Positions 36,850 through 44,022 of a stretch of 64,000 nt of DNA are shown here, piece by piece. Made by a program: the position numbers and the translations under genes. The notes beneath the pieces are model-generated. The model was given only the letters and a program-made list of their open reading frames with translations, was not told where the DNA came from and made no database searches. Position 1 is the first letter of the stretch. Every line of letters begins with the position of its first letter. The DNA comes from Roseovarius mucosus. Its GTDB lineage: Bacteria > Pseudomonadota > Alphaproteobacteria > Rhodobacterales > Rhodobacteraceae. Location of the stretch: the NCBI RefSeq assembly GCF_002080415.1, contig NZ_CP020474.1, forward strand, positions 434,001 to 498,000, written 5' to 3'.

Positions 36850-39078
36850 TCACCTCAAAGACATTCGTTCAGAGCCTTGCGAAGCATGATAATAGTTGAA
36901 AAGCTCGACATCATGCGCGGTCATATCCCTGACGCGTAGGAGATGCTTTGCTAACGTGATAAGCTGTGCCTTGTGCTCTTTCATCAGAGCAAGAGCGTTT
37001 CGTTCAGCTTCCATCAGATGCTGTTCTGCACGCCGTCTCACATACTCGGGTACGCTCCAGATATTTGTTGCAGCTTCTCCGTCCCAAAGCAGGCCTGTTT
37101 CCCCAAAGCCCCATTGTCGCTCTATGAACATTGCGACAGAAGTAGCTTTCGCCAAATCACTTTTCTCACCAATACCAGCGCCCGAGCTCGGTGCCCCAAG
37201 CACACATATTTCTGCCGCCCTTCCCGCCAAGAGGACGACCAATCGTTCTCGAGCTTTACAGGGCGTCAGGAAGTTAAACGGTTCGTGCTCAACTTTTCCC
37301 CCCTCGCCGGTCAGACACACACGTTTTGGCAAGGGCCATCCGAGCTGTGTCATGGCGACCACATGTCCAGCTTCGTGTATTGCCGTCCGACGCAGAATTT
37401 CCTGGTCCAATTTGGGCACAATCTGGTCTGCTGCGCTTTCGAGGTGGTTTTGTCGAATGGTCGTTCGGTCTTCCCGTGCGCGTCCCAAAGCATCACGAAC
37501 GATTGCCTCCGCCACGGCTCCGGACTGCCCCAGTAGTCTGGCGGCAAGATTGGCGAGATCGAGCCTTATGGCAGTCTTGGATCCGAGTTTTGCCGTCAGA
37601 ATTGCCTCAAGCCCCTTCTTGTCAGGGAGCGGCACATGCAACTTAAGATCGAACCGACCGCTGCGGATCACGGCAGGATCGACCGCTTCCAGCTCGTTTG
37701 TTGCCCCAAGCAGAACCAGCCCCTCAACATCCTTCGCGCGGTTGATCTGTTCGAGCAAGCCATTGACGACACCGCGCATATAGCCCCCGTTATAATCCGG
37801 TGTGTCTCGTTGGGTGAAGCTGTCCAACTCGTCGATGAATAACACTGCTGGCGCAGCCTCTTTCGCCGTAGCAAAGGCGTCGTCCAACGCGCGCAGCATA
37901 TCGCCTTGGTGGCCGTGCTTCTGGCAATCCGCGTAGGAGGTGGAGATAATTGGGATACCAGCAGAGCCCGCAAAGGCGTTCGCGAGCGTTGTTTTACCGG
38001 TCCCCGGTGGGCCATAGAGTACGGCGCTTGACGTCACTTCAGCCCATGCAAGTGCCCCTGTTCGCCACGCGTTCAGATCGTTGAGCATTCGGCTCAGATA
38101 TGTTCGCACCTCGCCCAAGCCATGCACCGCATCGAGGGTCAGGTCTGGCTGCCCTTGCGTCATTTTCTGGGCGATTTCAGCGAGCCGATCTGCGACGTTC
38201 AAGCTTGTTGGTGCCGCGAAGGCTGCATCAATCTGCGCCGGTGTCACCCTTTTCAGTAGCTGTTCAGACGTCAATCGGTTGCGAATTTCACTCTCCGCAA
38301 GCAGACCGGTTGTGCTGTGCGTCAACCTCAGGGTCTCGATCACGTTATCCTGTGTTGGTCCCCAGCAGCCAACCCGGCGCGTAACGAGTGCGCGCGTTTC
38401 GGCGGATAGCTGAGTTTCTGCCGTCGTTACGAGCAAGACCGAAGCTCCAAGCGACAAGCTGCGTTCGATCTTTGCGTCCAAAGGGCTAAGCTTCTGCCGC
38501 GCGGATTTACCCGCTGTCCCGGCATCCGCGCCGAAAGCGATACTCTCGAGCGGTGCCGTGTCGGAAGTCGGCAGGAGACGACGCCAATATGAGATGACGT
38601 TCGGTAATATCTGTTCCATCACGTGCAGGAACGCCAGGGAGTGACAGCAAAAATGCGTGATCTGTCCCGAGCGGAAAAGAGCTTTCAGTTGTTCCTCGCT
38701 TTCAACGATCTGCGCCATGGCAAAGGCAGAGACGATGAGTGACGGCGTTGGGTTACCTCTGCGCCATGAAGAACCTTCATCTGGGGACGACTGCGCCCAA
38801 GGATCGACGCCATCTCGGATAGAGGCCGCGATTTCGGCGGCCTCCATGCTCTCGGCCATCGGCGGCTGCGGCCCAACCTCTGACATCTGTCGGGGAGGTG
38901 ATGGCGCATCAATCAAAACGCCTGCATCAAAATCCGCGTCGTCTGGCTCGTCATAGTCCTGGCGGATTTCGATAGTCCCGTTCCAAGTCGAGTTGAAGAG
39001 ACTGCGGGCTGTGGCGCTGGCGAGCGCAGCAGCAAAGTTACTCGCTTTAGCCGTCTTGCAGATTGGTTGTGAGCTCAT
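36850..39078 (-). CDS. Soluble FtsH-like AAA+ zinc metalloprotease with novel N-terminal region
   Basis: A 742-residue protein. GGAGGAGG lies 6 bases before ATG 39078, which overlaps the upstream stop as ATGA. Walker A is GPPGTGKT at residues 356-363, Walker B FIDELD at 414-419, and the second region of homology ATNELEAVDPAVIRSGRFD at 459-477. A C-terminal M41-like peptidase domain has HEAGH at 568-572 and a third zinc ligand Asp near 641 (EKSDLAKAT). All catalytic residues are present. Unlike FtsH it has no transmembrane helices, and the first 300 residues match no domain I recognise; they include LIVSAFAMAQIVESEE and LGASVLLVTTAE, which could be a decayed ATPase-like fold. It should unfold and degrade proteins in the cytoplasm. 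Confidence 0.85.
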   Translation of the reverse strand: MSSQPICKTAKASNFAAALASATARSLFNSTWNGTIEIRQDYDEPDDADFDAGVLIDAPSPPRQMSEVGPQPPMAESMEAAEIAASIRDGVDPWAQSSPDEGSSWRRGNPTPSLIVSAFAMAQIVESEEQLKALFRSGQITHFCCHSLAFLHVMEQILPNVISYWRRLLPTSDTAPLESIAFGADAGTAGKSARQKLSPLDAKIERSLSLGASVLLVTTAETQLSAETRALVTRRVGCWGPTQDNVIETLRLTHSTTGLLAESEIRNRLTSEQLLKRVTPAQIDAAFAAPTSLNVADRLAEIAQKMTQGQPDLTLDAVHGLGEVRTYLSRMLNDLNAWRTGALAWAEVTSSAVLYGPPGTGKTTLANAFAGSAGIPIISTSYADCQKHGHQGDMLRALDDAFATAKEAAPAVLFIDELDSFTQRDTPDYNGGYMRGVVNGLLEQINRAKDVEGLVLLGATNELEAVDPAVIRSGRFDLKLHVPLPDKKGLEAILTAKLGSKTAIRLDLANLAARLLGQSGAVAEAIVRDALGRAREDRTTIRQNHLESAADQIVPKLDQEILRRTAIHEAGHVVAMTQLGWPLPKRVCLTGEGGKVEHEPFNFLTPCKARERLVVLLAGRAAEICVLGAPSSGAGIGEKSDLAKATSVAMFIERQWGFGETGLLWDGEAATNIWSVPEYVRRRAEQHLMEAERNALALMKEHKAQLITLAKHLLRVRDMTAHDVELFNYYHASQGSERMSLR

Positions 39079-39650
39079 CGGCAACCTCCTCCGCCCAACG
39101 TCGGCGAAAGGCTGGAACCGGGGGCTTTCCCCCCGGCAAAGCCTAGGTCATCAATCGCCTGCTCGAGACTAGCGCACGGGTCTGCGCGCAAAGTTTCAAT
39201 TTCGGAGATTGCAATCCTCTGCGACCCCTGCCGATCCGCGGAGAATTTCACGGCGTTTTCCGACAATGCGACCAGTGCCACGAGATCAAAATCATTCGTC
39301 TCATAGGGTTTCACACCGGTCGGGGAACGGTGATAGCCCCTGCTTAAGTTGAAATGAAAATATCCGTCACGCGCGCGGCAGCAGGTCTTGATCTGCATCC
39401 GCAGATCAGCTCTTGGATGATAGACGATCCGATCTGCTGGCAGCACCTCAGGCAACTGCGATGTGTAAATACCGAAACGCAAGAGAATGCTGTCGACGAA
39501 AAATTCGCCAGAAAGGCCAAACCATTTTGCGTTTCGGGTCATAGTGTCCCGCGACAGGTTCGGAAAATCGCGAATATCGTTGGTGTGGGTGCTGTCGATT
39601 TGAGACGCGCACAGCGTTTCGAATCCACTCAGAAGTAGTTGTTTACTCAT
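39075..39650 (-). CDS. PD-(D/E)XK nuclease-like protein
   Basis: A 191-residue protein with AAAGGA before ATG 39650. The segment GLSGEFFVDSILLRFGI, then RADLRMQIKT, then YETNDFDLVALVAL has the order E ... D ... QxK ... ND(F)D expected of small PD-(D/E)XK endonucleases, such as those linked to group I introns. The key residues would be Glu in GEF, Asp in RAD and the Gln and Lys in QIK. The N-terminal 45 residues and the proline-glycine-rich tail are not part of that core. The stop overlaps the protease start (ATGA), so the two are translated as a pair. The nuclease call is by motif only. Confidence 0.55.
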   Translation of the reverse strand: MSKQLLLSGFETLCASQIDSTHTNDIRDFPNLSRDTMTRNAKWFGLSGEFFVDSILLRFGIYTSQLPEVLPADRIVYHPRADLRMQIKTCCRARDGYFHFNLSRGYHRSPTGVKPYETNDFDLVALVALSENAVKFSADRQGSQRIAISEIETLRADPCASLEQAIDDLGFAGGKAPGSSLSPTLGGGGCR

Positions 39651-39736
39651 GCTTTATTCCTTTTTGAGTTATGAGTTGAACCAGCCGGCGCGGGCGCGCC
39701 GACCAGAGAAATGACGTTGTTGAAAATCGCTGAAAA

Positions 39737-40231
39737 TCAGGCCGCGAGCGGCAAGTGACGCGTCGAATTATTGTCGCAAGAACGAGCAGACGTATGCTCG
39801 AGCATTTGTTCAATGCCGTCGCGCGCTTCATCTGCGAGGTCACGTACCTCCGGTGAAATGTCTTTATCCGCTTTTAGCATGCACCGTACTGCATGAGACC
39901 GCGCAGCCTCGAGCACCTTGATGCAGTCTGCAGAGACGGCACATGACATAAGCACGGCCATCCGATGCAGCAGCTTTTCATTTGCAGAACGAGGCTTTAG
40001 TTCCGAAACCTTGTCTGCCTGGATTTTGACCAGCTTCCAAGCTGCGTCGACTTCTGCGCAGTAAGGCTGGTGGCAAATCATATGCCAACCTGCATCTGCA
40101 GCGAGTTCTTCCTCTTCCAGCGCAAGCAGCACACGGACCATCATTTCGCAAAAATGATCGAACGAATTGTCTTCTTGTTTTGCTGCTGCTTTCGCCGCGC
40201 GGGATCGAGTGGTAGTGATGTTTTTAGACAT
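39737..40231 (-). CDS. Unknown 164-residue protein, first gene of the protease cassette
   Basis: GAGGAGATCATC before ATG 40231 gives a strong start. The protein is mostly alpha-helical with several Cys and His residues (AGWHMICHQPYCAEVD, then MSCAVSADCIKVLEAARSHAVRCML), a basic N-terminus and an acidic middle. I do not recognise a family. It lies 86 bp before the PD-(D/E)XK-like gene on the same strand and diverges from a ribbon-helix-helix gene, with a long dyad in its leader. The Cys/His content may point to metal binding, but this is speculative. Confidence 0.7.
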   Translation of the reverse strand: MSKNITTTRSRAAKAAAKQEDNSFDHFCEMMVRVLLALEEEELAADAGWHMICHQPYCAEVDAAWKLVKIQADKVSELKPRSANEKLLHRMAVLMSCAVSADCIKVLEAARSHAVRCMLKADKDISPEVRDLADEARDGIEQMLEHTSARSCDNNSTRHLPLAA

Positions 40232-40261
40232 GATGATCTCCTCATTAGATCTTTGTGTTTA

Positions 40262-40295
40262 GAGCGAGATAAGAGCACCACCTCTTGCCTCGCTC
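40262..40295. promoter_or_regulatory. 34-bp dyad between the unknown gene and the RHH gene
   Basis: GAGCGAG at 40262-40268 pairs with CTCGCTC at 40289-40295. Inside it AAGAG at 40271-40275 pairs with CTCTT at 40282-40286, separated from the outer arms by two mismatched bases on each side, giving 12 paired positions. It lies in the leader of the 164-residue gene and 57 bp before the RHH start, so it fits an operator for the RHH protein, or an attenuator hairpin. Confidence 0.6.
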
Positions 40296-40351
40296 GATAA
40301 TTTATGACATTATTAATTCTTAAAGTCAATAACTGATTCTGGAATTCTGCA

Positions 40352-40525
40352 ATGAAAAAGATCGGGCGGCCAAAAACCGATACAAGCGCGGTTACTTTAC
40401 GTTTATCGAATGATCTGCTTGAACAAATTGACAGTGAACGCAGATGCCAAGGCGATATTCCAACGCGCCAAGAAATGATCCGCCGCATCCTGGCAGACTG
40501 GCTTGAACAGAAATCGCAATCCTGA
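40352..40525 (+). CDS. Ribbon-helix-helix (CopG-like) DNA-binding protein, 57 residues
   Basis: This short frame starts at ATG 40352 and ends with TGA at 40523-40525. It begins MKKIGRPKTDTSAVTLRLS, in which TSAVTLRLS is the beta strand of an RHH fold. It continues with NDLLEQIDSERR as helix 1 and PTRQEMIRRILADWLEQ as helix 2. The GRPKTDT start is common in plasmid and island RHH repressors and antitoxins. It diverges from the protease cassette and lies 5' of the dyad at 40262-40295, so it probably represses that promoter. No toxin gene is next to it. Confidence 0.82.
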   Translation: MKKIGRPKTDTSAVTLRLSNDLLEQIDSERRCQGDIPTRQEMIRRILADWLEQKSQS

Positions 40526-40834
40526 GGTTAGAATTGTCGACCCAATTGGCGAAACCAAGGGCAACAGGTATTTGGAGCGAATATTTCCCCTTGCCTGAAT
40601 ATTTGCACGACTCCCAAGGGCTTAGAAACCAGATACTGCCCCCTGGCCCTTGGCGTATCATCGGTGCGCCCGCTTAACGGTGACAACATGCCTTTGTCTG
40701 CCCTGCACCTGCGCTCTCCGGCTCGCAAGTTAGCGGTCCGCAAGCCGATAGGTGCAATGTCAGCACAGCAGTGGCGGATCAATTTTTCCGTTGAACTTGC
40801 GCGATGACACCAGGTCTGAAGTCCCCCATTCGCC

Positions 40835-42241
40835 TTATGCCGGGCGCGGCCTGTCAGGCCCGCCTGGAGGACCGCATTCGGAACTGCGCACCGGATTGAG
40901 TGCTGACACCTGCACGATTTGCACTGCCCGGCTGCCCGCGAGACCGCGAGACGTGTTCGCACTGCCGTAGTTGGATTGAGTGCGCGTGCTTTGATGACCG
41001 AGGACGGTAGCGATCTCCTCGCTGCTCCACCGGCCTCCCCCAGATCGGAAGTCAGACGAGAGCGCATGCCGAAACACGTAAGGCGATAATCGGTGTTGCA
41101 GTCGCGGAAACGCTACGCGGCCGAGCCTCTCAAGCAGTTTGCCAAGACTGTTGGTCACGCGACGCTGCCGCTCAGTCGGCATGAGCGCGAGTCCCGTCTG
41201 GCTATGCGTCGGCGCTACCAGCCTGATGTTCATTTGATCATCGCAGTGATCTGAGACATGCGCAAAGAGCCAGTGTGCTTCCGGGGTTTGACAGCAAACC
41301 TCGATCCAGCGGCGCTCCTGCCCTTTCCCATGCCCCTCGGCATCCGCCTTGGCGAGTTTCGCACCGGAAATCTCAAATGCGAGGCGGTTTTCGCCGTCGC
41401 GCTCAAAGGCCCGGATAACGACGCCCAGGTCATCGGAAACCTCGGACGGGCGGCATCCGGTCAGCATCAACACCGCGATACAGGCCCGCCGGTAATCGTC
41501 AATATATCGATCTGCCAGCACTGCCCTTTGCCAAAAGTGATCCCGCCAATCGTACCGAGGGTTCTCCTTGGTGCGGCGTCGCTGATGTTGATTCAGCGCG
41601 TAGAGTGTTTGTTTCTTTGAGTTTTCTGTCCGAGGTTTAGACGATTTTTTGGGGCCGTTGGTCGAAAGCCGCCGCACCGCCGTGTGCTCAGGGTCCGGCG
41701 GCACTTGAATCAAGAACGCGACAGCACCCCGTAGCTTCTTGAGGTCATCACCAGAAAATGCAGCAGTGACCGTCTTGACCTGACACCACGCCTCCTCATC
41801 AAGATGCCGCTTAAGTTGACGAACGAGCTGGTAACGAGCCTCAGTGTCGGTGGTCTTAACGAGGACATACCGCCAGAATGACGGGGCCACCTCAAGTACC
41901 ATCTGAGCGGCTAAACGCACAAGTGCGGACCGATAACTTTGGCGACTGTTTGCGCCCCTCCAATCGTCATTCCGAGTTCGAGATAGATAGGCCGCAAAGG
42001 GATCCCTCGAGGGATGCTTACGCGCCAACGCTGCCACTCGCTTTTCATATTTTTGCCAAGTCCCCGAGTGATAAAGCTCTGAAAAAGAATACTTTACGTT
42101 CGAAAGCAGGGCCAAGCGATAGGCCTCTATACTCTTCTTGAGAAACTCGGTTTCAAACAGGTCATTGTCAGATGCCTTCTGCAAGTCTGCCAATTGGTCT
42201 GTCATTTTTAGTTTGGAAAAGCTGCCTTCAAAATATGTCAT
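40835..42241 (-). CDS. Tyrosine recombinase / site-specific integrase
   Basis: A 468-residue recombinase. Catalytic features are Arg in LTGCRPSEV, the box PYVFRHALSSDF in which the usual H-x-x-R reads Tyr-x-x-Arg, the third box VLGHQSTRT and the nucleophile Tyr in SNYG. The N-terminal 200 residues hold a core-binding helical domain, and a basic linker (GPKKSSKPRTENSKKQ) follows. The ATG shares one base with the upstream stop (TAATG), so it is coupled to the 82-residue gene. It lies at the edge of the protease cassette and is likely the agent of that island's movement. The C-terminal 30 residues run past the Tyr and are Pro/Gly-rich. Confidence 0.88.
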   Translation of the reverse strand: MTYFEGSFSKLKMTDQLADLQKASDNDLFETEFLKKSIEAYRLALLSNVKYSFSELYHSGTWQKYEKRVAALARKHPSRDPFAAYLSRTRNDDWRGANSRQSYRSALVRLAAQMVLEVAPSFWRYVLVKTTDTEARYQLVRQLKRHLDEEAWCQVKTVTAAFSGDDLKKLRGAVAFLIQVPPDPEHTAVRRLSTNGPKKSSKPRTENSKKQTLYALNQHQRRRTKENPRYDWRDHFWQRAVLADRYIDDYRRACIAVLMLTGCRPSEVSDDLGVVIRAFERDGENRLAFEISGAKLAKADAEGHGKGQERRWIEVCCQTPEAHWLFAHVSDHCDDQMNIRLVAPTHSQTGLALMPTERQRRVTNSLGKLLERLGRVAFPRLQHRLSPYVFRHALSSDFRSGGGRWSSEEIATVLGHQSTRTQSNYGSANTSRGLAGSRAVQIVQVSALNPVRSSECGPPGGPDRPRPA

Positions 42242-42489
42242 TATAGAAATCTCTCTCTTTTTAAAAATTTGTGTTCAGATACCGCTTGCGACCAGTGGGT
42301 TCGAAATTGAATATCCCATAGGCGCACGTAGTGTTCCCCCACTCCGTAGCGGGGAGGATGGTTAAGCCAAGCCTTTGAGCAGTCTTGAATTTGACCTGTC
42401 ATGCGACCGCTGATGGAAGCACCGTGGTAACGAAACTCCGCAACGTGGTCGCAGAAATGTAAAAAGCAGTAACAGATTTGTTGAAACAT
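42241..42489 (-). CDS. Unknown 82-residue protein coupled to the integrase
   Basis: ATG 42489 is preceded by AGGGG, 10 bp after the stop of the 150-residue gene, and the stop shares a base with the integrase ATG. The protein begins MFQQICYCFLHFCDHVAEF and is rich in Cys, His and aromatic residues. I recognise no family. The tight packing and coupled stop-start are the evidence that it is real; it may be an accessory or directionality factor for recombination, which is inference only. Confidence 0.55.
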   Translation of the reverse strand: MFQQICYCFLHFCDHVAEFRYHGASISGRMTGQIQDCSKAWLNHPPRYGVGEHYVRLWDIQFRTHWSQAVSEHKFLKRERFL

Positions 42490-42499
42490 CAGCGCACCC

Positions 42500-42952
42500 C
42501 TAGGCCTCGACCGAACCGTCGCTTCGGGCCACCTCGAGATGACACAAATAAACTCTGCGTTTCCCGCGGGCTGGAGCAGGAAACACATTGATAATCAAGC
42601 GGGCGTCTTGCAGCTCGACTATCCCGTGGAACCGGTCGACGCCTTCGGGGATGACGATCAGATCAAACGACCGTTTCTCGAAGGTCAATGGCAGACCCTG
42701 CAGCAATCCAAGACGGCGGATATTGCCAGCCTTGTCAACGGCACTCCATAACTTGATAAAAAGGCTCCGTTGAAAACCGTCCAGGTTTATCTCTGCAAGC
42801 CATGCAGGTCGGCCGCGGTCCTTGGTTTTCTGAAACACGCCCGCGTAATCAGATTTTCGAAGTCCTGCGACGGCGTATTCTGTGAACTGCGCCCTAAGTT
42901 TGGTGCCGTGGCCCACATGTTGCTTGCGTGCAAAATTCCTATGTTCGTCCAT
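42500..42952 (-). CDS. Unknown 150-residue protein upstream of the integrase
   Basis: AGGAGA lies 5 bases before ATG 42952, a strong start. The protein has a basic N-terminus and a beta-rich C-terminal half (RSFDLIVIPEGVDRFHGIVEL, written here only in part, then RLIINVFPAPARGKRRVYL). No family is recognised. It heads a three-gene minus-strand set ending in the tyrosine recombinase, so it probably belongs to the mobile element. Confidence 0.62.
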   Translation of the reverse strand: MDEHRNFARKQHVGHGTKLRAQFTEYAVAGLRKSDYAGVFQKTKDRGRPAWLAEINLDGFQRSLFIKLWSAVDKAGNIRRLGLLQGLPLTFEKRSFDLIVIPEGVDRFHGIVELQDARLIINVFPAPARGKRRVYLCHLEVARSDGSVEA

Positions 42953-43040
42953 AACTTTCTCCTGTTAATAAAAGTTACTTATGGCAGGAGCCTTATGGAA
43001 AATTAAAAATTGGAGTGATTTAGCGTTTCATTGCTTCTAG

Positions 43041-43518
43041 GCGTCGGAACTGGTTGGGCTAGAGTGGTCAGATGTCGGGAAAGTCCATGAGGTGCGGGTC
43101 CTGCAATTGTCACAGTCTAAAACCGGCCAGACAGGCAAAGGCTGAAACATCGACGTCCCCATTGGTCATAAACCCATGCTGTCCAGTTGCCGCGCTGGCT
43201 GAGTTTCAGAAACCCAACTATTGCGAATGCGGCACGATCTTCCGCCTATTAGATTGCCACGGCGATTGCCAGCATCAAAGCCTGCGGGCCGATGGCGTTT
43301 CCACCATCCTGCAAGACCGCTTCACCGGAGCGGCGATCGAACCTGAATGGCACACTGGCCATTCCCTGCGGGCAATCCTTGCAAACAATAATCAAGGCCG
43401 GGGTTTGCCGACCCATACGGTAAGAGCACAGACTGTATATGCCTCAGATCTGTCACGCGTCAGCTATGTACGGGATGAGACGACGTTCAACGACAGGGCT
43501 GCCGAGGCGCTGTTTTAG
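43041..43518 (+). pseudogene. Decayed tyrosine recombinase
   Basis: Starting at 43041 one frame reads ASELVGLEWSDVGKVHEVRV and then LSQSKTGQTGKG before a stop, typical of the region around the first catalytic Arg of phage integrases. Other frames continue with DVPIGHKP, then WHTGHSLRA and the C-terminus DLSRVSYVRDETTFNDRAAEALF ending at 43518. At least one frameshift and one stop break it, and the catalytic Arg side is truncated. It is a second, dead recombinase next to the live integrase operon and marks the island edge. Confidence 0.7.
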
Positions 43519-43707
43519 GCGATGTTACATTGCATTTTTGGGCGAGGTTCGCGGAGCAATAGTGCCAAGGATCGGCGTAAAGCCAAATGAAAATGCGCTG
43601 GTGCATCAAAAAGAAACTACGGAGTGCAGTCTTAACCCTTTGTTAGCAAACACAACCCTAACAATTAAAAGAGAGATAAAATTCTACTTTTAGATTCTGG
43701 GGGAAAC

Positions 43708-43893
43708 ATGGACAAGCTGGACGCGCACGTTTGGGTTTTGGATACCGTTTTGGATATGATCATCTACGCGGGGGTGAATGGGCTGCACCGGTCCAGTGAG
43801 GCTCTTATTGCAATTTATCCAGAGCTTGAGCAAGAAGTGGAAGCGATGAAACCGAAGAATGTAGTTCGGTTCCCAACCCGTCAATTGCGTTGA
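43708..43893 (+). CDS. Unknown 61-residue protein
   Basis: A GGGGG sequence lies 4-8 bases before ATG 43708, a credible start. The protein (MDKLDAHVWVLDTVLDMIIY, then KPKNVVRFPTRQLR) looks like a short two-helix cytoplasmic protein. No family is recognised. Similar short proteins of alphaproteobacteria have this kind of N-terminus, but I cannot name one. Confidence 0.5.
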   Translation: MDKLDAHVWVLDTVLDMIIYAGVNGLHRSSEALIAIYPELEQEVEAMKPKNVVRFPTRQLR

Positions 43894-44022
43894 GCATGGG
43901 TGTCCTGATCCGTGAATGCTTGGAGACGTCTTGTTTTTTGGTGTGCGCCAGATTAGGACAGTAGGCATGGAGTTTTCGGCTTGGTGGCCATGTTAATCAA
44001 AACCTTCCCGCCTTGTGCCACT

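Noticed and set aside
39354..39638. Plus-strand frame antisense to the PD-(D/E)XK-like gene
   Set aside because: The minus-strand gene has a better start, coupled stop and recognisable motif order; this frame has none.
42953..43040. Promoter or att core between the integrase operon and the dead integrase
   Set aside because: Only 90 bp, no repeat of any island border seen.
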